A stretch of 64,000 nucleotides of DNA from Flavobacterium psychroterrae (GCF_018380615.1 NZ_JAGYVZ010000021.1:48256-112255); one strand, 5' to 3'. Counted from the stretch's first letter, positions 17,933-26,388 are shown. Notes: generated by a model not told the origin, from the sequence alone. Translations and numbers: made by a program.

Positions 17933-18631
17933 ATGGCAGAAAATACAATACAAAGAATTAAACAATACCTTGACTATAAAGGTATTAGAGTCAGTGTTCT
18001 GGAGAGAGAAGTTGGGATGTCTAATGGTTCATTTGCCAGTCAACTGAAAAAGAATAAGACAATCGGAATCGATAAATTAGAAAATATCTTAAATCGGTAT
18101 AGGGACATCAATATTGAATGGCTAATGACCGGTGACGGAAATATGATAAAATGGGATGTTTTGCATGAAAAAAATACCAGACTCTATCAAAAAACAGGAA
18201 AAGCAATCGATAATCCTGAGATTCCGCTTTATGATATTCAAACTACAGCAGGAATTATTGATTTGTTTGGAGACAACGAAAATCAGAAACCTGTTGACCT
18301 TATCAGAATCCCAAAAATTTCTAATTGTGATGGTGCATTATATGTTACCGGCGATAGTATGCATCCGCTACTAAAAAGTGGGGATATTGTGGTGTATAAA
18401 AAAATATATAATCTGGAACAGAATATCATCTGGGGCGAAATGTATCTTATCTATGTTAACAATGACGATAATGAATACTTTTTTACCCGTTTCCTAAAAC
18501 AATCTGATCGCGAGTCATATGTACAGTTTGTAGCCCAAAATCCGGAACATCAAACATTAGAGTTTCCGGTAAGCAGTATAAAGTCACTTGCGCTGGTTAA
18601 AGGTTCAATTAGAATTAATTCGCAGTTTTGA
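17933..18631 (+). CDS. XRE-type regulator with S24/LexA-like peptidase domain
   Basis: A 232-residue phage-repressor-like protein. The N-terminal HTH is about residues 1-65 (IRVSVLEREVGMSNGSFASQLK). The C-terminal S24 fold is about 98-230. An Ala-Gly that could be the self-cleavage site is at 106-107 (TTAGI), and the nucleophile serine sits at S142 in GDSMHPLLKSGDIV. Where LexA has its catalytic lysine (VKRL), this protein reads FTRFL with Thr185, so autocleavage may be lost. It may therefore act as a plain repressor. It is divergent from a small gene with a shared control region, and no other phage gene is nearby. Terminator-like palindrome downstream at 18847-18892. Confidence 0.88.
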   Translation: MAENTIQRIKQYLDYKGIRVSVLEREVGMSNGSFASQLKKNKTIGIDKLENILNRYRDINIEWLMTGDGNMIKWDVLHEKNTRLYQKTGKAIDNPEIPLYDIQTTAGIIDLFGDNENQKPVDLIRIPKISNCDGALYVTGDSMHPLLKSGDIVVYKKIYNLEQNIIWGEMYLIYVNNDDNEYFFTRFLKQSDRESYVQFVAQNPEHQTLEFPVSSIKSLALVKGSIRINSQF

Positions 18632-18846
18632 TTTAAAAAGTTGTTAAGGTTTTGAGTTGCTGAGATTCTTAGTTAAAGTTATTTCTCTTAGACAAAGTAA
18701 CCCAACAATTGCCATTTCGACAAAGCAGGAATCCTTGCAAGAAACTACGCAAAGATTTTTCTGGACGGAGTTATTTGCGGAGATTGCTTTACCAATTAAA
18801 AATCGATGATGTCTTCGTTCCTCAAAATAACAAAATACTCTAAAAA

Positions 18847-18892
18847 AAAGTGAGATCTTTAATCGATGGGCATCGATTAAAGATCTCACTTT
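18847..18892 (-). terminator. 46-bp near-perfect palindrome, probable terminator for the minus strand
   Basis: Arms 18847-18868 and 18871-18892 are exact 22-bp reverse complements (core AGATCTTTAATCGATG) with only GG between them. Read on the minus strand, the stem is followed by a run of T, so it can terminate the gene at 19093-19446. It may also stop transcription from the S24 gene. Confidence 0.75.
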
Positions 18893-19092
18893 AATTGTTC
18901 CAAAAAAAATGACAGCATTTATAATTTCCTATTCGGGAAAACTATGTATCTTAAGTAAAAATTATTTACCGCAATTTTACTACTTAATAAAGTTTCGGCA
19001 ATGCGTATTTATACCTGTTTTTGGCTATTTTTTGCCGTGAAAGTAAAAAACGCAAAGTTTTTATTTGTTGAAAAAAAACATAGTAGTCATCT

Positions 19093-19446
19093 TTACCATT
19101 CGCGCCATTCTTCGGTGATATCTTCAGAGATATGATTGTAGCCTTTAAGATGTCCTGCGAAAATGATAATATCGACAATTTTTTCTCTTTGTTCGGTTTC
19201 TACAAGTTCATATTCGCAACTTTCATTAAGATGATTAATCGCTAAAACCGTTTTTTTTACGCTTTGAATCCCCGTTTCTCTTGAATCTGTTTTTGCAATT
19301 TCGTCAAGGAAATCCTCAAGTAACGACATACATTTTTGAACGTCGTTTGAGGTATAATCAGCTTCGCCGAGTTCTATAAAATCGGTCATGTTTCGCTCTA
19401 AACTTTTGTAGGTTTTATTGATGTGCGTGTTCTCCTTTAAATTCAT
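19093..19446 (-). CDS. Hypothetical protein, helical and acidic
   Basis: A 117-residue, mostly helical, acidic soluble protein (MNLKENTHINKTYKSLERN; MSLLEDFLDEIAKT; TEQREKIVDIIIFAGHLKGY; ends TEEWREW). No signal peptide, metal site or known motif is visible. An alternative start is the internal ATG at 19389 (MTDFIELGEADYTS). I do not recognise the family. It is an isolated minus-strand gene with a strong palindromic terminator 200 bp downstream, which supports a real transcript. Confidence 0.7.
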   Translation of the reverse strand: MNLKENTHINKTYKSLERNMTDFIELGEADYTSNDVQKCMSLLEDFLDEIAKTDSRETGIQSVKKTVLAINHLNESCEYELVETEQREKIVDIIIFAGHLKGYNHISEDITEEWREW

Positions 19447-19622
19447 TTTTAGATTTGGGGAATTTTAGTTCAAATGAGGCAACTTAAGTATGTAAATATG
19501 ACTTTTTTAAATGTTTTCAATCAAATGTAAACCTTTAATTATTACGCTAAGTTAATTATTTAAGTCTGAAAGCTTATTGTTTTTGTAAGATATTTTTTTA
19601 ATAAGTTAGTCAAAAAGCAAAA

Positions 19623-19660
19623 AAACCAGATAACATCATTTAATTGATTTTATCTGGTTT
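19623..19660 (-). terminator. Terminator after the CxxC protein gene
   Basis: Arms AAACCAGATAA (19623-19633) and TTATCTGGTTT (19650-19660) pair, with partial extension into the loop. Read on the minus strand they are followed by TTTTGCTTTTT, giving a usable T tract. Confidence 0.7.
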
Positions 19661-19730
19661 AAAATTTATATTATGATTTAAATTGTCAAATTTATTCGTT
19701 CGTGTTGTGAATATCTGAAGGGTTGGATTT

Positions 19731-20204
19731 TTATTTTTGATTTGATTCAATTCTTTTTAATTCAATTATCTTTTCAATATATAATTTCAGATTTTCTCTT
19801 TCTAACGAAAATAAAGCATTTTCATCTTCGGTGCTTAAATATAAATTGGCAATACTTTCGGCATCCATTTTGTTATTTACATGATGATTTTCGACATATT
19901 TTATCAGTTCGTCTAAAAAAAGTTCATGTATACGTCCTTTCTCTAATGTTTCCTCGTCACCTTCTTTTATTTTGTCCATTTCTGCTTCCGGTAAATCTAT
20001 AGTGAGGTAGGTATAGTCAACAGGAACTTTTGAAAGTATTTCTTTAGTGACTTTTCCGGTGCCCAAACAATATGCACAAGGAGCGGGCGTCCATTTTAAG
20101 ATTTTATCTAATCGACGTATATCTTCCCAGTCAACAAATGCTTTCCCTTGACAACGCGGACATTCTAAATCTGAATTTCTAAATAGGAGATTAAAAAGAG
20201 TCAT
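19731..20204 (-). CDS. Hypothetical protein with two CxxC motifs (zinc-ribbon-like)
   Basis: A 157-residue protein whose N-terminal third has CPRCQGKAF and, about 27 residues on, CAYCLGTGK. This resembles half of a DnaJ-type zinc module (CxxCxGxG) and predicts one bound zinc. The rest is acidic and helical (PEAEMDKIKEGDEETLEKGR). No enzymatic motif is visible and the partner is unknown. It sits alone on the minus strand with its own terminator. Confidence 0.75.
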   Translation of the reverse strand: MTLFNLLFRNSDLECPRCQGKAFVDWEDIRRLDKILKWTPAPCAYCLGTGKVTKEILSKVPVDYTYLTIDLPEAEMDKIKEGDEETLEKGRIHELFLDELIKYVENHHVNNKMDAESIANLYLSTEDENALFSLERENLKLYIEKIIELKRIESNQK

Positions 20205-20419
20205 TTTTCTACAATTATTTTAACGATTAGTGGCGTGGCTAATATAATTATTTATGTAAGAAAAATTGGTTTAGGGATAGTTTTTTTTGAGGAAAAAATC
20301 TATGGGAAACTAAAATGAGTGATTTTATAGGGTTATAAAAGGAAGTATTAACTATTTAGTACAAATTTACGGAATAGTTATAAGGCCAATTAGAATTATG
20401 GAACATGTTGAAATTAACT

Positions 20420-20932
20420 TTATTTTTGAAAAATCTTATATACTTTAAGCCAATAAAAAATGATAAGCGAAAAAATAAATCCAGCTATAGTAAGTTTAAT
20501 ATTAAAGATTTTATCCATAAAAATCCAATTATCCTGAATAGATTCTTCATCTGGATTACAGATATATGCCATTTGTTCTTGTTTATTTACCCAGGCATAA
20601 TAAAAAATGGATTGGCTTAATGTATCGGGAAAAGTTTCAATACTAACTTCATCTTCAAATAGTGCATCACCATCTGGGGCGTTTAAATTAAAAATAGTTT
20701 TATAGTTGTCAAATTTTTTAGACAAACCGTAATTAAGATTTCTTTTATTTTTACTTCCTATTGTTACAGAATAGCTAGAATCTAATAAAACATATTTTTT
20801 AGTGTATAGTTCAGGATTTTGATACATTTCTTTATGTTTAAAATAAAATGTCAAGTTACTTCCTGCTAATGCAATTGATACAAGAAAAGTGAAACACGCA
20901 AATAAAAATAAAATGCCTTTTAATCCATTCAT
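20420..20932 (-). CDS. Hypothetical protein with two membrane segments
   Basis: A 170-residue protein with an N-terminal hydrophobic segment (GILFLFACFTFLVSIALAG), a hydrophilic, probably extracytoplasmic domain of about 100 residues, and a C-terminal segment (LTIAGFIFSLIIFYWL). The layout resembles small DUF3592-like membrane proteins, but no diagnostic motif is seen. There is no operon partner: the neighbours are more than 200 bp away. Function unknown. Confidence 0.6.
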   Translation of the reverse strand: MNGLKGILFLFACFTFLVSIALAGSNLTFYFKHKEMYQNPELYTKKYVLLDSSYSVTIGSKNKRNLNYGLSKKFDNYKTIFNLNAPDGDALFEDEVSIETFPDTLSQSIFYYAWVNKQEQMAYICNPDEESIQDNWIFMDKIFNIKLTIAGFIFSLIIFYWLKVYKIFQK

Positions 20933-21118
20933 TAATAATTATTTTAAATTTTTTAGGTTGATTCTAAAAGATAAAGCACAAGTTACTTTATCTTTTAATG
21001 GTTTAAAAATAGCTAAAATTGTTTAGTAAATTAAGGATTACAATACTTTATAAATAATATTTATGTTGAAATATCTTTATGGACGCAGTTAGACTATCAA
21101 GTTTGTTTCAATTGAATA

Positions 21119-21215
21119 GATAGCGCGGATTTGCAATCCGTGCCCGCATGTTTCAGCAATAGTGAAAAAAATTACATCTCATCTTTACGGGCAAGAATTG
21201 CAAATCCGCGCTATC
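21119..21215. repeat. REP-like palindromic element
   Basis: Arms of 28 bp (21119-21146 and 21188-21215) match at 26 positions as reverse complements; the core is GATAGCGCGGATTTGCAAT. The element is GC-rich compared with its surroundings. This type of palindrome is associated in Bacteroidota with REP-associated (IS200-like) transposases. No transposase gene is in the window, so it would be a non-autonomous copy. Confidence 0.75.
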
Positions 21216-21326
21216 GTTGCGTTTATTAATTCAGACCAAATCTCAGCATTTAATAATTCTGTATTTTGTAGAAATCCATAATCGATTAAATTTATTTACA
21301 AATATTTACAAAAAACCAAAAAACAA

Positions 21327-21355
21327 AAAAAGCCCAACCATTAAGTTGAGCTTTT
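21327..21355 (-). terminator. Terminator of the LytS/LytTR operon
   Basis: AAAAGC-CAAC pairs with GTTG-GCTTTT around a short loop, with one internal mismatch. On the minus strand it is followed by a long T-rich tract, 22 bp after the regulator stop. Confidence 0.75.
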
Positions 21356-21376
21356 CAATATTATCTAATTGACAAA

Positions 21377-22090
21377 TTATCTCATTATCAAATTATCCAA
21401 CAAAATCTGATATTTCCTTCCCACAGGAACAATCTCCCCATTAAACATAGTAAGTGATTTAAAAGTAATAGAAGTAATTTTAGTAACATTTACAATAAAA
21501 GAGCGATGCACTTGCACAAAATTAGTGCTGTCAATTTCTGCCGAAATACTGGAGAGCGAACCGTAAATAATGATAGGCGATTTTAGTTTTATGCTGTAAA
21601 GCTTCATATAGTTGCCCAGACTTTCGATATAAATAATATCCGTTAAAAGCGTTTCTGTTATTTGTCCGTTTAAGCGGTGAGAGAGGGTTTTTGCATTTGT
21701 AGTGATTTCTTTTTTTGCGGTATTTCCAGAGAAATAAATCTTGGCTTTTTCGATTGCTTTTGAGAATTTTTCGAACGAAATAGGTTTCAGTAAATAATCA
21801 ATAGCATCGTTTTGATATGCCGAAAGTGCAAAGTCAGAATATGCCGTTGTAACAATCGTTAAAGGTCTTTTGGGTTGTAACTCCATCAATTCAACACCGG
21901 AAATTACAGGCATATTAATATCCAGAAAAATAATATCGTAGTGGTTTTCGTTGAGCATTTTTACCGCTTCCATTCCGCTAAAAGCACTTCCGGAATGTTC
22001 CAGATCGTCAAATTTAGAGATGTGCGATGCGAGCGCTTTATGTGCCGGCGATTCATCGTCTATGATAAGACAGCGGTAGGTAAGTGCCAT
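21377..22090 (-). CDS. LytTR-family response regulator
   Basis: A 237-residue protein with a receiver domain (residues about 5-120; acidic patch IDDE, phosphoacceptor in DIIFLDINMP, KPIS lysine) and a LytTR DNA-binding domain (about 140-237; IIYIESLGNYMKLY, FVQVHRSFIVN, GRKYQ). It is phosphorylated by the adjacent LytS-type kinase and binds tandem direct repeats. Its start lies inside the kinase gene (31-bp overlap), so the two are translationally linked. A matching repeat pair lies in the divergent promoter at 23121-23155, which suggests it controls its own operon and the outer-membrane gene next door. Confidence 0.95.
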   Translation of the reverse strand: MALTYRCLIIDDESPAHKALASHISKFDDLEHSGSAFSGMEAVKMLNENHYDIIFLDINMPVISGVELMELQPKRPLTIVTTAYSDFALSAYQNDAIDYLLKPISFEKFSKAIEKAKIYFSGNTAKKEITTNAKTLSHRLNGQITETLLTDIIYIESLGNYMKLYSIKLKSPIIIYGSLSSISAEIDSTNFVQVHRSFIVNVTKITSITFKSLTMFNGEIVPVGRKYQILLDNLIMR

Positions 22091-23061
22091 AGTTTTAATT
22101 TTACGATAAAGGTATTCTTTTCTTTTTTGCAGTTTAGTTCATGTCGCAAACCGTAAACTTCAAGGCGTCTTTTAAGGTTTTCGATTCCAATTCCGGTGCT
22201 TGAAAGCCGCGACCCGGATTCCAGGAAATTGTTTTTTAAAGTAAATGATAATTGATTGCATTTTACTTTTACATCTACAATAATATAAGGTTTAGAAGTT
22301 TCGGCAGAGAATTTAACCGCATTTTCGACCAAAGGCAAAAAGAACAAAGGCGGAATATCAATATTGTCAAAATCGCCTTCAAAATGCTGTGTAACTTCAA
22401 GGCGCTCATTCTGAAAAGTATAATATTCAATGTATTTTTTTATAAACGCAATTTCTTCTTCCAGTAAAACAAAATCTTTTTTGCTAGCTTCAATCTGGTA
22501 ACGCAACATATCTGAAAGATTAAGGATTCTGTCCGGCAATTTATCAGGATCAGATAATGATTCTCCGTATAAATTATTCATGGCATTCAACAAAAAATGC
22601 GGATTAAGCTGTTGTTTTAAAAACGAAAGTTCTGATTTGAAATTGATGATTTCCTTATCTGTTTCAGAGAATTTTTTAGTGATTACGATATGAATAAAAT
22701 AAAAGAAAGTTCCGTTAGTAATTAACGATAATATTTGAAGTGTTTTTAAATTTCCAAGTCCTGCAATTGGAAAAAACCAGTTCATGAAAAAGTAAAAAAG
22801 CGTCCAGTAAACCAAAAGAAGTGTGAAAAACAGTTTGAACTTTTTCCTGAACAGAAACGGTTTTATAATAAAAACATTGAAAATAGTAATCCAGATAATA
22901 CAAGGAAAATAACCAGACGCAATTTTGGTCAGAATATAAGTCCAGTCGTGTCCGTCAAGTCTTATTTCATCATAAACACAGGCCAGAATGATACCGTATA
23001 TAAGAGCGTTTACGATGAGGTTTCGGAGAAAAAAGTTTTGATAAATTTTAAGAATCTTCAT
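22060..23061 (-). CDS. LytS-like sensor histidine kinase
   Basis: A 333-residue inner-membrane kinase. The first roughly 140 residues hold four hydrophobic segments (for example LIVNALIYGIILACVY; LFFTLLLVYWTLFYFFMNW). A His_kinase domain follows with the phosphorylation motif LKQQLNPHFLLNAMNNLY, then a HATPase domain with FFLPLVENAVKFS and a GIGIENLKRRL G-box. The input signal is unknown because there is no extracellular sensor domain, as is usual for this class in Bacteroidota. It is the first gene of a two-gene operon with the LytTR regulator. Confidence 0.95.
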   Translation of the reverse strand: MKILKIYQNFFLRNLIVNALIYGIILACVYDEIRLDGHDWTYILTKIASGYFPCIIWITIFNVFIIKPFLFRKKFKLFFTLLLVYWTLFYFFMNWFFPIAGLGNLKTLQILSLITNGTFFYFIHIVITKKFSETDKEIINFKSELSFLKQQLNPHFLLNAMNNLYGESLSDPDKLPDRILNLSDMLRYQIEASKKDFVLLEEEIAFIKKYIEYYTFQNERLEVTQHFEGDFDNIDIPPLFFLPLVENAVKFSAETSKPYIIVDVKVKCNQLSFTLKNNFLESGSRLSSTGIGIENLKRRLEVYGLRHELNCKKEKNTFIVKLKLWHLPTAVLS

Positions 23062-23120
23062 AACGGCAAAATTAGCGTAATATTATAAGGTTTACTTTTT
23101 TAGAGATTAAAATTATACGA

Positions 23121-23155
23121 ACGCCGTTAGTATAAATGATACGCCATTAGTATAA
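23121..23155. promoter_or_regulatory. Candidate LytTR operator (tandem direct repeat)
   Basis: Two 15-bp copies, ACGCCGTTAGTATAA (23121-23135) and ACGCCATTAGTATAA (23141-23155), differ at one base and start exactly 20 bp apart, two helical turns. The inner part (gCCGTTAGT) resembles LytTR-family half-sites such as those of AgrA, which also occur as direct repeats about 21 bp apart. The site lies between the kinase start (60 bp away) and the outer-membrane gene start (about 83 bp away). Confidence 0.65.
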
Positions 23156-23237
23156 TTAAACTATTATAATAAGAGCATCTCAATTACTTTTGTCTCAAGT
23201 TCCAAATACCAACTCAAGAACAATCTAATTCAAGTTT

Positions 23238-24227
23238 ATGAAATCAAAAATCATTTCTTTAATCGTCGTGTTTACGTCTTTGCAAGCCATGGCTCAGGAA
23301 AAAGAACCGGGAATGAAAACTTTAGGTAAAGCAATAGTAGACAAATTCCCGACAACAAGAACTTTTGATGTTCAATATGAACAATTAGGACCATCAAATT
23401 ATGATTCGAAGCTTTTTGGAGATCGTTTTGAAAAAGGAAGAATCGAAAGTCACAGCAGATTTAAAGCGGCTTTTAATATGCCGTTTTATGCATCAAAATC
23501 TAAAAGATTGGTATTAACGACTTCTTTACGTTATAAATATGAAAGTTACAGTTTTGGTGATATCTACAATTATACCAGCACGCAAACTTTTACAAGAGGC
23601 AACCAGGATTTTAATTATTGGGCCGGGGCAGTAAGCGCGACCTATATGTCAACGCTTTTTAAAAAACCAATAATTTACAATGCAACAGTAAGTGTTGATG
23701 GAAATGAAGATAACTTACAGCGATTAAAAGGATTTGTATCTGCAATTATAGTTCTTAAAAGAACGCCAAGCACTACAATTACAGTTGGTGCTTTGGGATT
23801 ATTAGATCCATCATCGATTGTTCCTGTCACGCCGCTTTTTTCAATAAATCATAAGTTTAAAGACTCAAAGTGGGATATGGATTTTATTTTGCCACAGCGC
23901 CTTTTGTTTAGAAGAGAATTATCAGAAAACGGAAGGATTTCACTTGGGACCGAGTTAAACTCTGAAAGTTTTTACTTAAATCTAAACACTTCAAATTTAA
24001 ATGGAGTTTATGAGCTGAACCAGTTGGAATTAAAATCCGGTATTACCTATGAATATTGCTTTACGCCAAAAATAATTGCATTTGTAAAAGCCGGTGTGAA
24101 CAATATTATTAGTACACGAATCACCGAAAAAGGAGAACGTACCAATAAATATGTATACGATCATAAAGAAGATGCACAAGGATATTTCAGAGTGGGGATA
24201 TCATACAATCTTTTTCAGCGAAAATAA
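23238..24227 (+). CDS. Outer-membrane beta-barrel-like protein (DUF6268-type)
   Basis: A 329-residue exported protein with a signal peptide (MKSKIISLIVVFTSLQAMAQ). Many alternating-hydrophobicity strands follow (RLVLTTSLRYKYESYSF, SFYLNLNTSN) and a last strand FRVGISYNLF, ending in aromatic and charged residues. This is the pattern of a Bacteroidota outer-membrane beta-barrel, and the start (FDVQYEQLGPSNY) recalls the DUF6268 family. Transport or sensing substrate unknown. It is divergent from the LytS/LytTR pair, with a tandem LytTR-like operator between them, so it is the likely regulated target. Confidence 0.75.
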   Translation: MKSKIISLIVVFTSLQAMAQEKEPGMKTLGKAIVDKFPTTRTFDVQYEQLGPSNYDSKLFGDRFEKGRIESHSRFKAAFNMPFYASKSKRLVLTTSLRYKYESYSFGDIYNYTSTQTFTRGNQDFNYWAGAVSATYMSTLFKKPIIYNATVSVDGNEDNLQRLKGFVSAIIVLKRTPSTTITVGALGLLDPSSIVPVTPLFSINHKFKDSKWDMDFILPQRLLFRRELSENGRISLGTELNSESFYLNLNTSNLNGVYELNQLELKSGITYEYCFTPKIIAFVKAGVNNIISTRITEKGERTNKYVYDHKEDAQGYFRVGISYNLFQRK

Positions 24228-24256
24228 TCTAAAAGCTAAAAATTAAATAAATAGTT

Positions 24257-24469
24257 ATGGTTGTTGAGGTTTTTAAAACAAATGTCCAGAAAGAAGCAGA
24301 TAAAAATTATGTCATAGCCATAATTCAGACTCATTTTCCGGAGTATAGAATCAATTTTGATATGGAAGACTGCGATAAAATTTTGCGTATCGAAGGCGTT
24401 GATTTGCAATGCGATAATATTATCGATCATGTAAACTGTCTGGGTTATACATGCATTCGATTAGATTAA
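24257..24469 (+). CDS. Small HMA-fold-like protein (hypothetical)
   Basis: A 70-residue protein with a beta-alpha-beta-beta-alpha-beta pattern (VVEVFKTNV; YVIAIIQTHFPEYRINFDMED; KILRIEGVDL; IIDHVNCLGYTCIRLD). The layout resembles heavy-metal-associated (HMA) domains, but the N-terminal CxxC metal site is missing; cysteines occur only at DCDK, QCDN and NCLGYTC. It follows the outer-membrane gene by 29 bp on the same strand, so it may share its promoter. Role unknown. Confidence 0.7.
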   Translation: MVVEVFKTNVQKEADKNYVIAIIQTHFPEYRINFDMEDCDKILRIEGVDLQCDNIIDHVNCLGYTCIRLD

Positions 24470-24691
24470 TATTTTACTCTATAAAAAACAAGTATAAATA
24501 CGCGGTTTTATATCATTTTTATCAATAGTTTTGTACAATAATTTCTTAGAAAATTTAGTTATGACAAGTTTCATTATTTCGATTATTCTTTTTCTTTTAA
24601 AACAGTTTAGTTAACTGTTTTGATTTTTGATTTTTCATGAATTGCTTTTTCAGATTTGAAAAGGTTGATGTTCTTTTTGGACATTATTTTC

Positions 24692-24699
24692 TACATTTG
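24692..24699 (+). promoter_or_regulatory. Promoter -7 box of the SulP gene
   Basis: TACATTTG fits TAnnTTTG and ends 7 nt before the ATG at 24707. This rules against the upstream TTG at 24656 and predicts a leaderless or nearly leaderless transcript. Confidence 0.6.
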
Positions 24700-24706
24700 T
24701 GCTCTT

Positions 24707-26236
24707 ATGAAAAAAGCACTCCATCTCTTTGACTTTTCCCAAAAGGTAAATTATAAAAATGAAATTCTAGCAGGCTTAACAGTTGCCATGACCATGATTC
24801 CTGAATCGTTGTCATTTGCTATTTTAGCTGGTTTTCCGCCTTTGGTAGGTTTATATGCCGCTTTTATTGCCGGATTGGTAACTGCTGTTTTTGGAGGAAG
24901 ACCCGGAATGATTTCCGGTGGAGCTGGAGCAACCGTTATTGTTTTAATCGCTTTAATGAAATCGCACGGCATAGAATATGTTTTTGCCGCCGTTGCAATT
25001 GGAGGAGTAGTCCAGATTTGTATCGGACTTTTTAAGCTGGGTAAATTTATCCGGTTAGTTCCTCAACCCGTCATGTTTGGTTTTGTAAACGGTTTGGCAG
25101 TTGTTATTTTCATGTCACAACTCGAACAATTTAAAACCGTTATCAACGGACAAACTTCATGGCTGCAAGGAACGCCTTTGTATATTATGCTGGGTTTAGT
25201 CGCATTGACAATTGGGATTGTTGTACTGTTCCCGAAGCTTACAAAAGCAGTTCCGGCTTCATTAGTGGCAATAATGGTAGTATTTGCCATTGTATTAATT
25301 TTTAATATCGAAACCAAAACTGTCGAAGATATTGCATCTGTTCAAGGCGGATTTCCTTCTTTTCATATCCCGGATATTCCCATATCTTTTGATACTTTCA
25401 AAATCATATTTCCGTATTCTGTAATTGTTGTCGCTGTAGGTTTGACCGAAGGTTTGCTGACATTAAATCTTGTTGACGAAATTACCGGAACCAGAGGAAA
25501 CAGTAATCGTGAATGTATAGCGCAAGGAAGTTCTAATATTTTAAATGGTTTCTTTTTTGGAATGGGGGGTTGTCCCATGATTGCACAAACATTAGTGAAT
25601 CTTACGGCAGGATCAAGAGCAAGGCTTTCGGGAATTATTGCAGCGTTTACGATTTTAATAATTATACTTTTTGGCGCGCCTGTAATTGGTAAATTGCCAA
25701 TGGCAGCTTTAGTTGGCGTAATGATGATGGTTGCCATTACAACCTTTGAATGGGCAAGTTTTAAAGTCATTAATAAAATGCCGAAGCATGATATTTTTGT
25801 TGGTGTTTTAGTCGCTTTAATTACTATTCTGCTGCATAATCTGGCACTTGCAGTTTTGATTGGAGTGATAATTTCTGCCTTGGTTTTTGCCTGGGAAAGT
25901 GCCAAAAGAATCCGGGCCAGACATTATATCGATGAAACAGGTATAAAACATTACGAGATCTACGGACCTTTATTCTTTGGCTCTATAGCCACTTTTATGG
26001 AGAAATTTGATATTACAAACGATCCCAATCATGTAATTATTGATTTTAAACAAAGTCGTGTCGCAGATATGTCTGCAATTGAAGCGCTGAATAATTTGAC
26101 TAAAAAATACAATCTGGTTAATAAAGTAATTGAATTGCAACATTTAAGTCCGGATTGTATCACGCTGCTTAAAAATGCCGAAGCAGTTATTAAAGTAAAT
26201 GTAATCGAAGATCCTACATATAAAGTGATTTCGTAA
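24707..26236 (+). CDS. SulP-family inorganic anion transporter
   Basis: A 509-residue inner-membrane transporter with about 10-12 helices and a C-terminal STAS domain. SulP signatures are visible: GLTVAMTMIPESLSFAILAGFPPLVGLYAA near the N-terminus, GGRPGMISGGAGAT, and GTRGNSNRECIAQGSSNILNGFFFGMGGCPM in mid-protein. The STAS region contains HVIIDFKQSRVADMSAIEAL. Family members move sulfate, bicarbonate or other anions with Na+ or H+; the substrate here cannot be told from sequence. The start at 24707 is chosen from the -7 box just upstream. It is a single-gene unit. Confidence 0.93.
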   Translation: MKKALHLFDFSQKVNYKNEILAGLTVAMTMIPESLSFAILAGFPPLVGLYAAFIAGLVTAVFGGRPGMISGGAGATVIVLIALMKSHGIEYVFAAVAIGGVVQICIGLFKLGKFIRLVPQPVMFGFVNGLAVVIFMSQLEQFKTVINGQTSWLQGTPLYIMLGLVALTIGIVVLFPKLTKAVPASLVAIMVVFAIVLIFNIETKTVEDIASVQGGFPSFHIPDIPISFDTFKIIFPYSVIVVAVGLTEGLLTLNLVDEITGTRGNSNRECIAQGSSNILNGFFFGMGGCPMIAQTLVNLTAGSRARLSGIIAAFTILIIILFGAPVIGKLPMAALVGVMMMVAITTFEWASFKVINKMPKHDIFVGVLVALITILLHNLALAVLIGVIISALVFAWESAKRIRARHYIDETGIKHYEIYGPLFFGSIATFMEKFDITNDPNHVIIDFKQSRVADMSAIEALNNLTKKYNLVNKVIELQHLSPDCITLLKNAEAVIKVNVIEDPTYKVIS

Positions 26237-26264
26237 TAATGACGAATTGTGAATTGAAACAAGT

Positions 26265-26356
26265 GCCATAGCCCTGATAGTAGTGAAAATCCTTTTGCTT
26301 TTTTCTTTAAAAAGCAAAAGATTGAAACGAATAGCAGGAAATAGGTCCTTATTAAA
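26265..26356. repeat. Dispersed intergenic repeat, copy A
   Basis: About 92 bp that reappears in reverse complement at 63389-63480 with roughly 85-90% identity. Shared blocks include AATCCTTTTGCTTTTT and CTTTAAAAAGCAAAAGATTG. The centre folds into a hairpin (CTTTTGCTTTTT/AAAAAGCAAAAG). It lies between the SulP gene and the convergent MutS-like gene. Confidence 0.85.
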
Positions 26357-26388
26357 TTTCAATTCGAATTGGGAAAAATCTAAAATCC

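Noticed and set aside
18644..18889. Minus-strand frame of 81 codons after the S24 regulator
   Set aside because: It runs into the 46-bp palindrome, and its sequence is derived from a degraded intergenic repeat, with no coding character.
25363..25905. 180-codon antisense frame inside the SulP gene
   Set aside because: Low-complexity Ile/Lys/Thr-rich translation typical of an antisense shadow; the SulP frame has clear family motifs.
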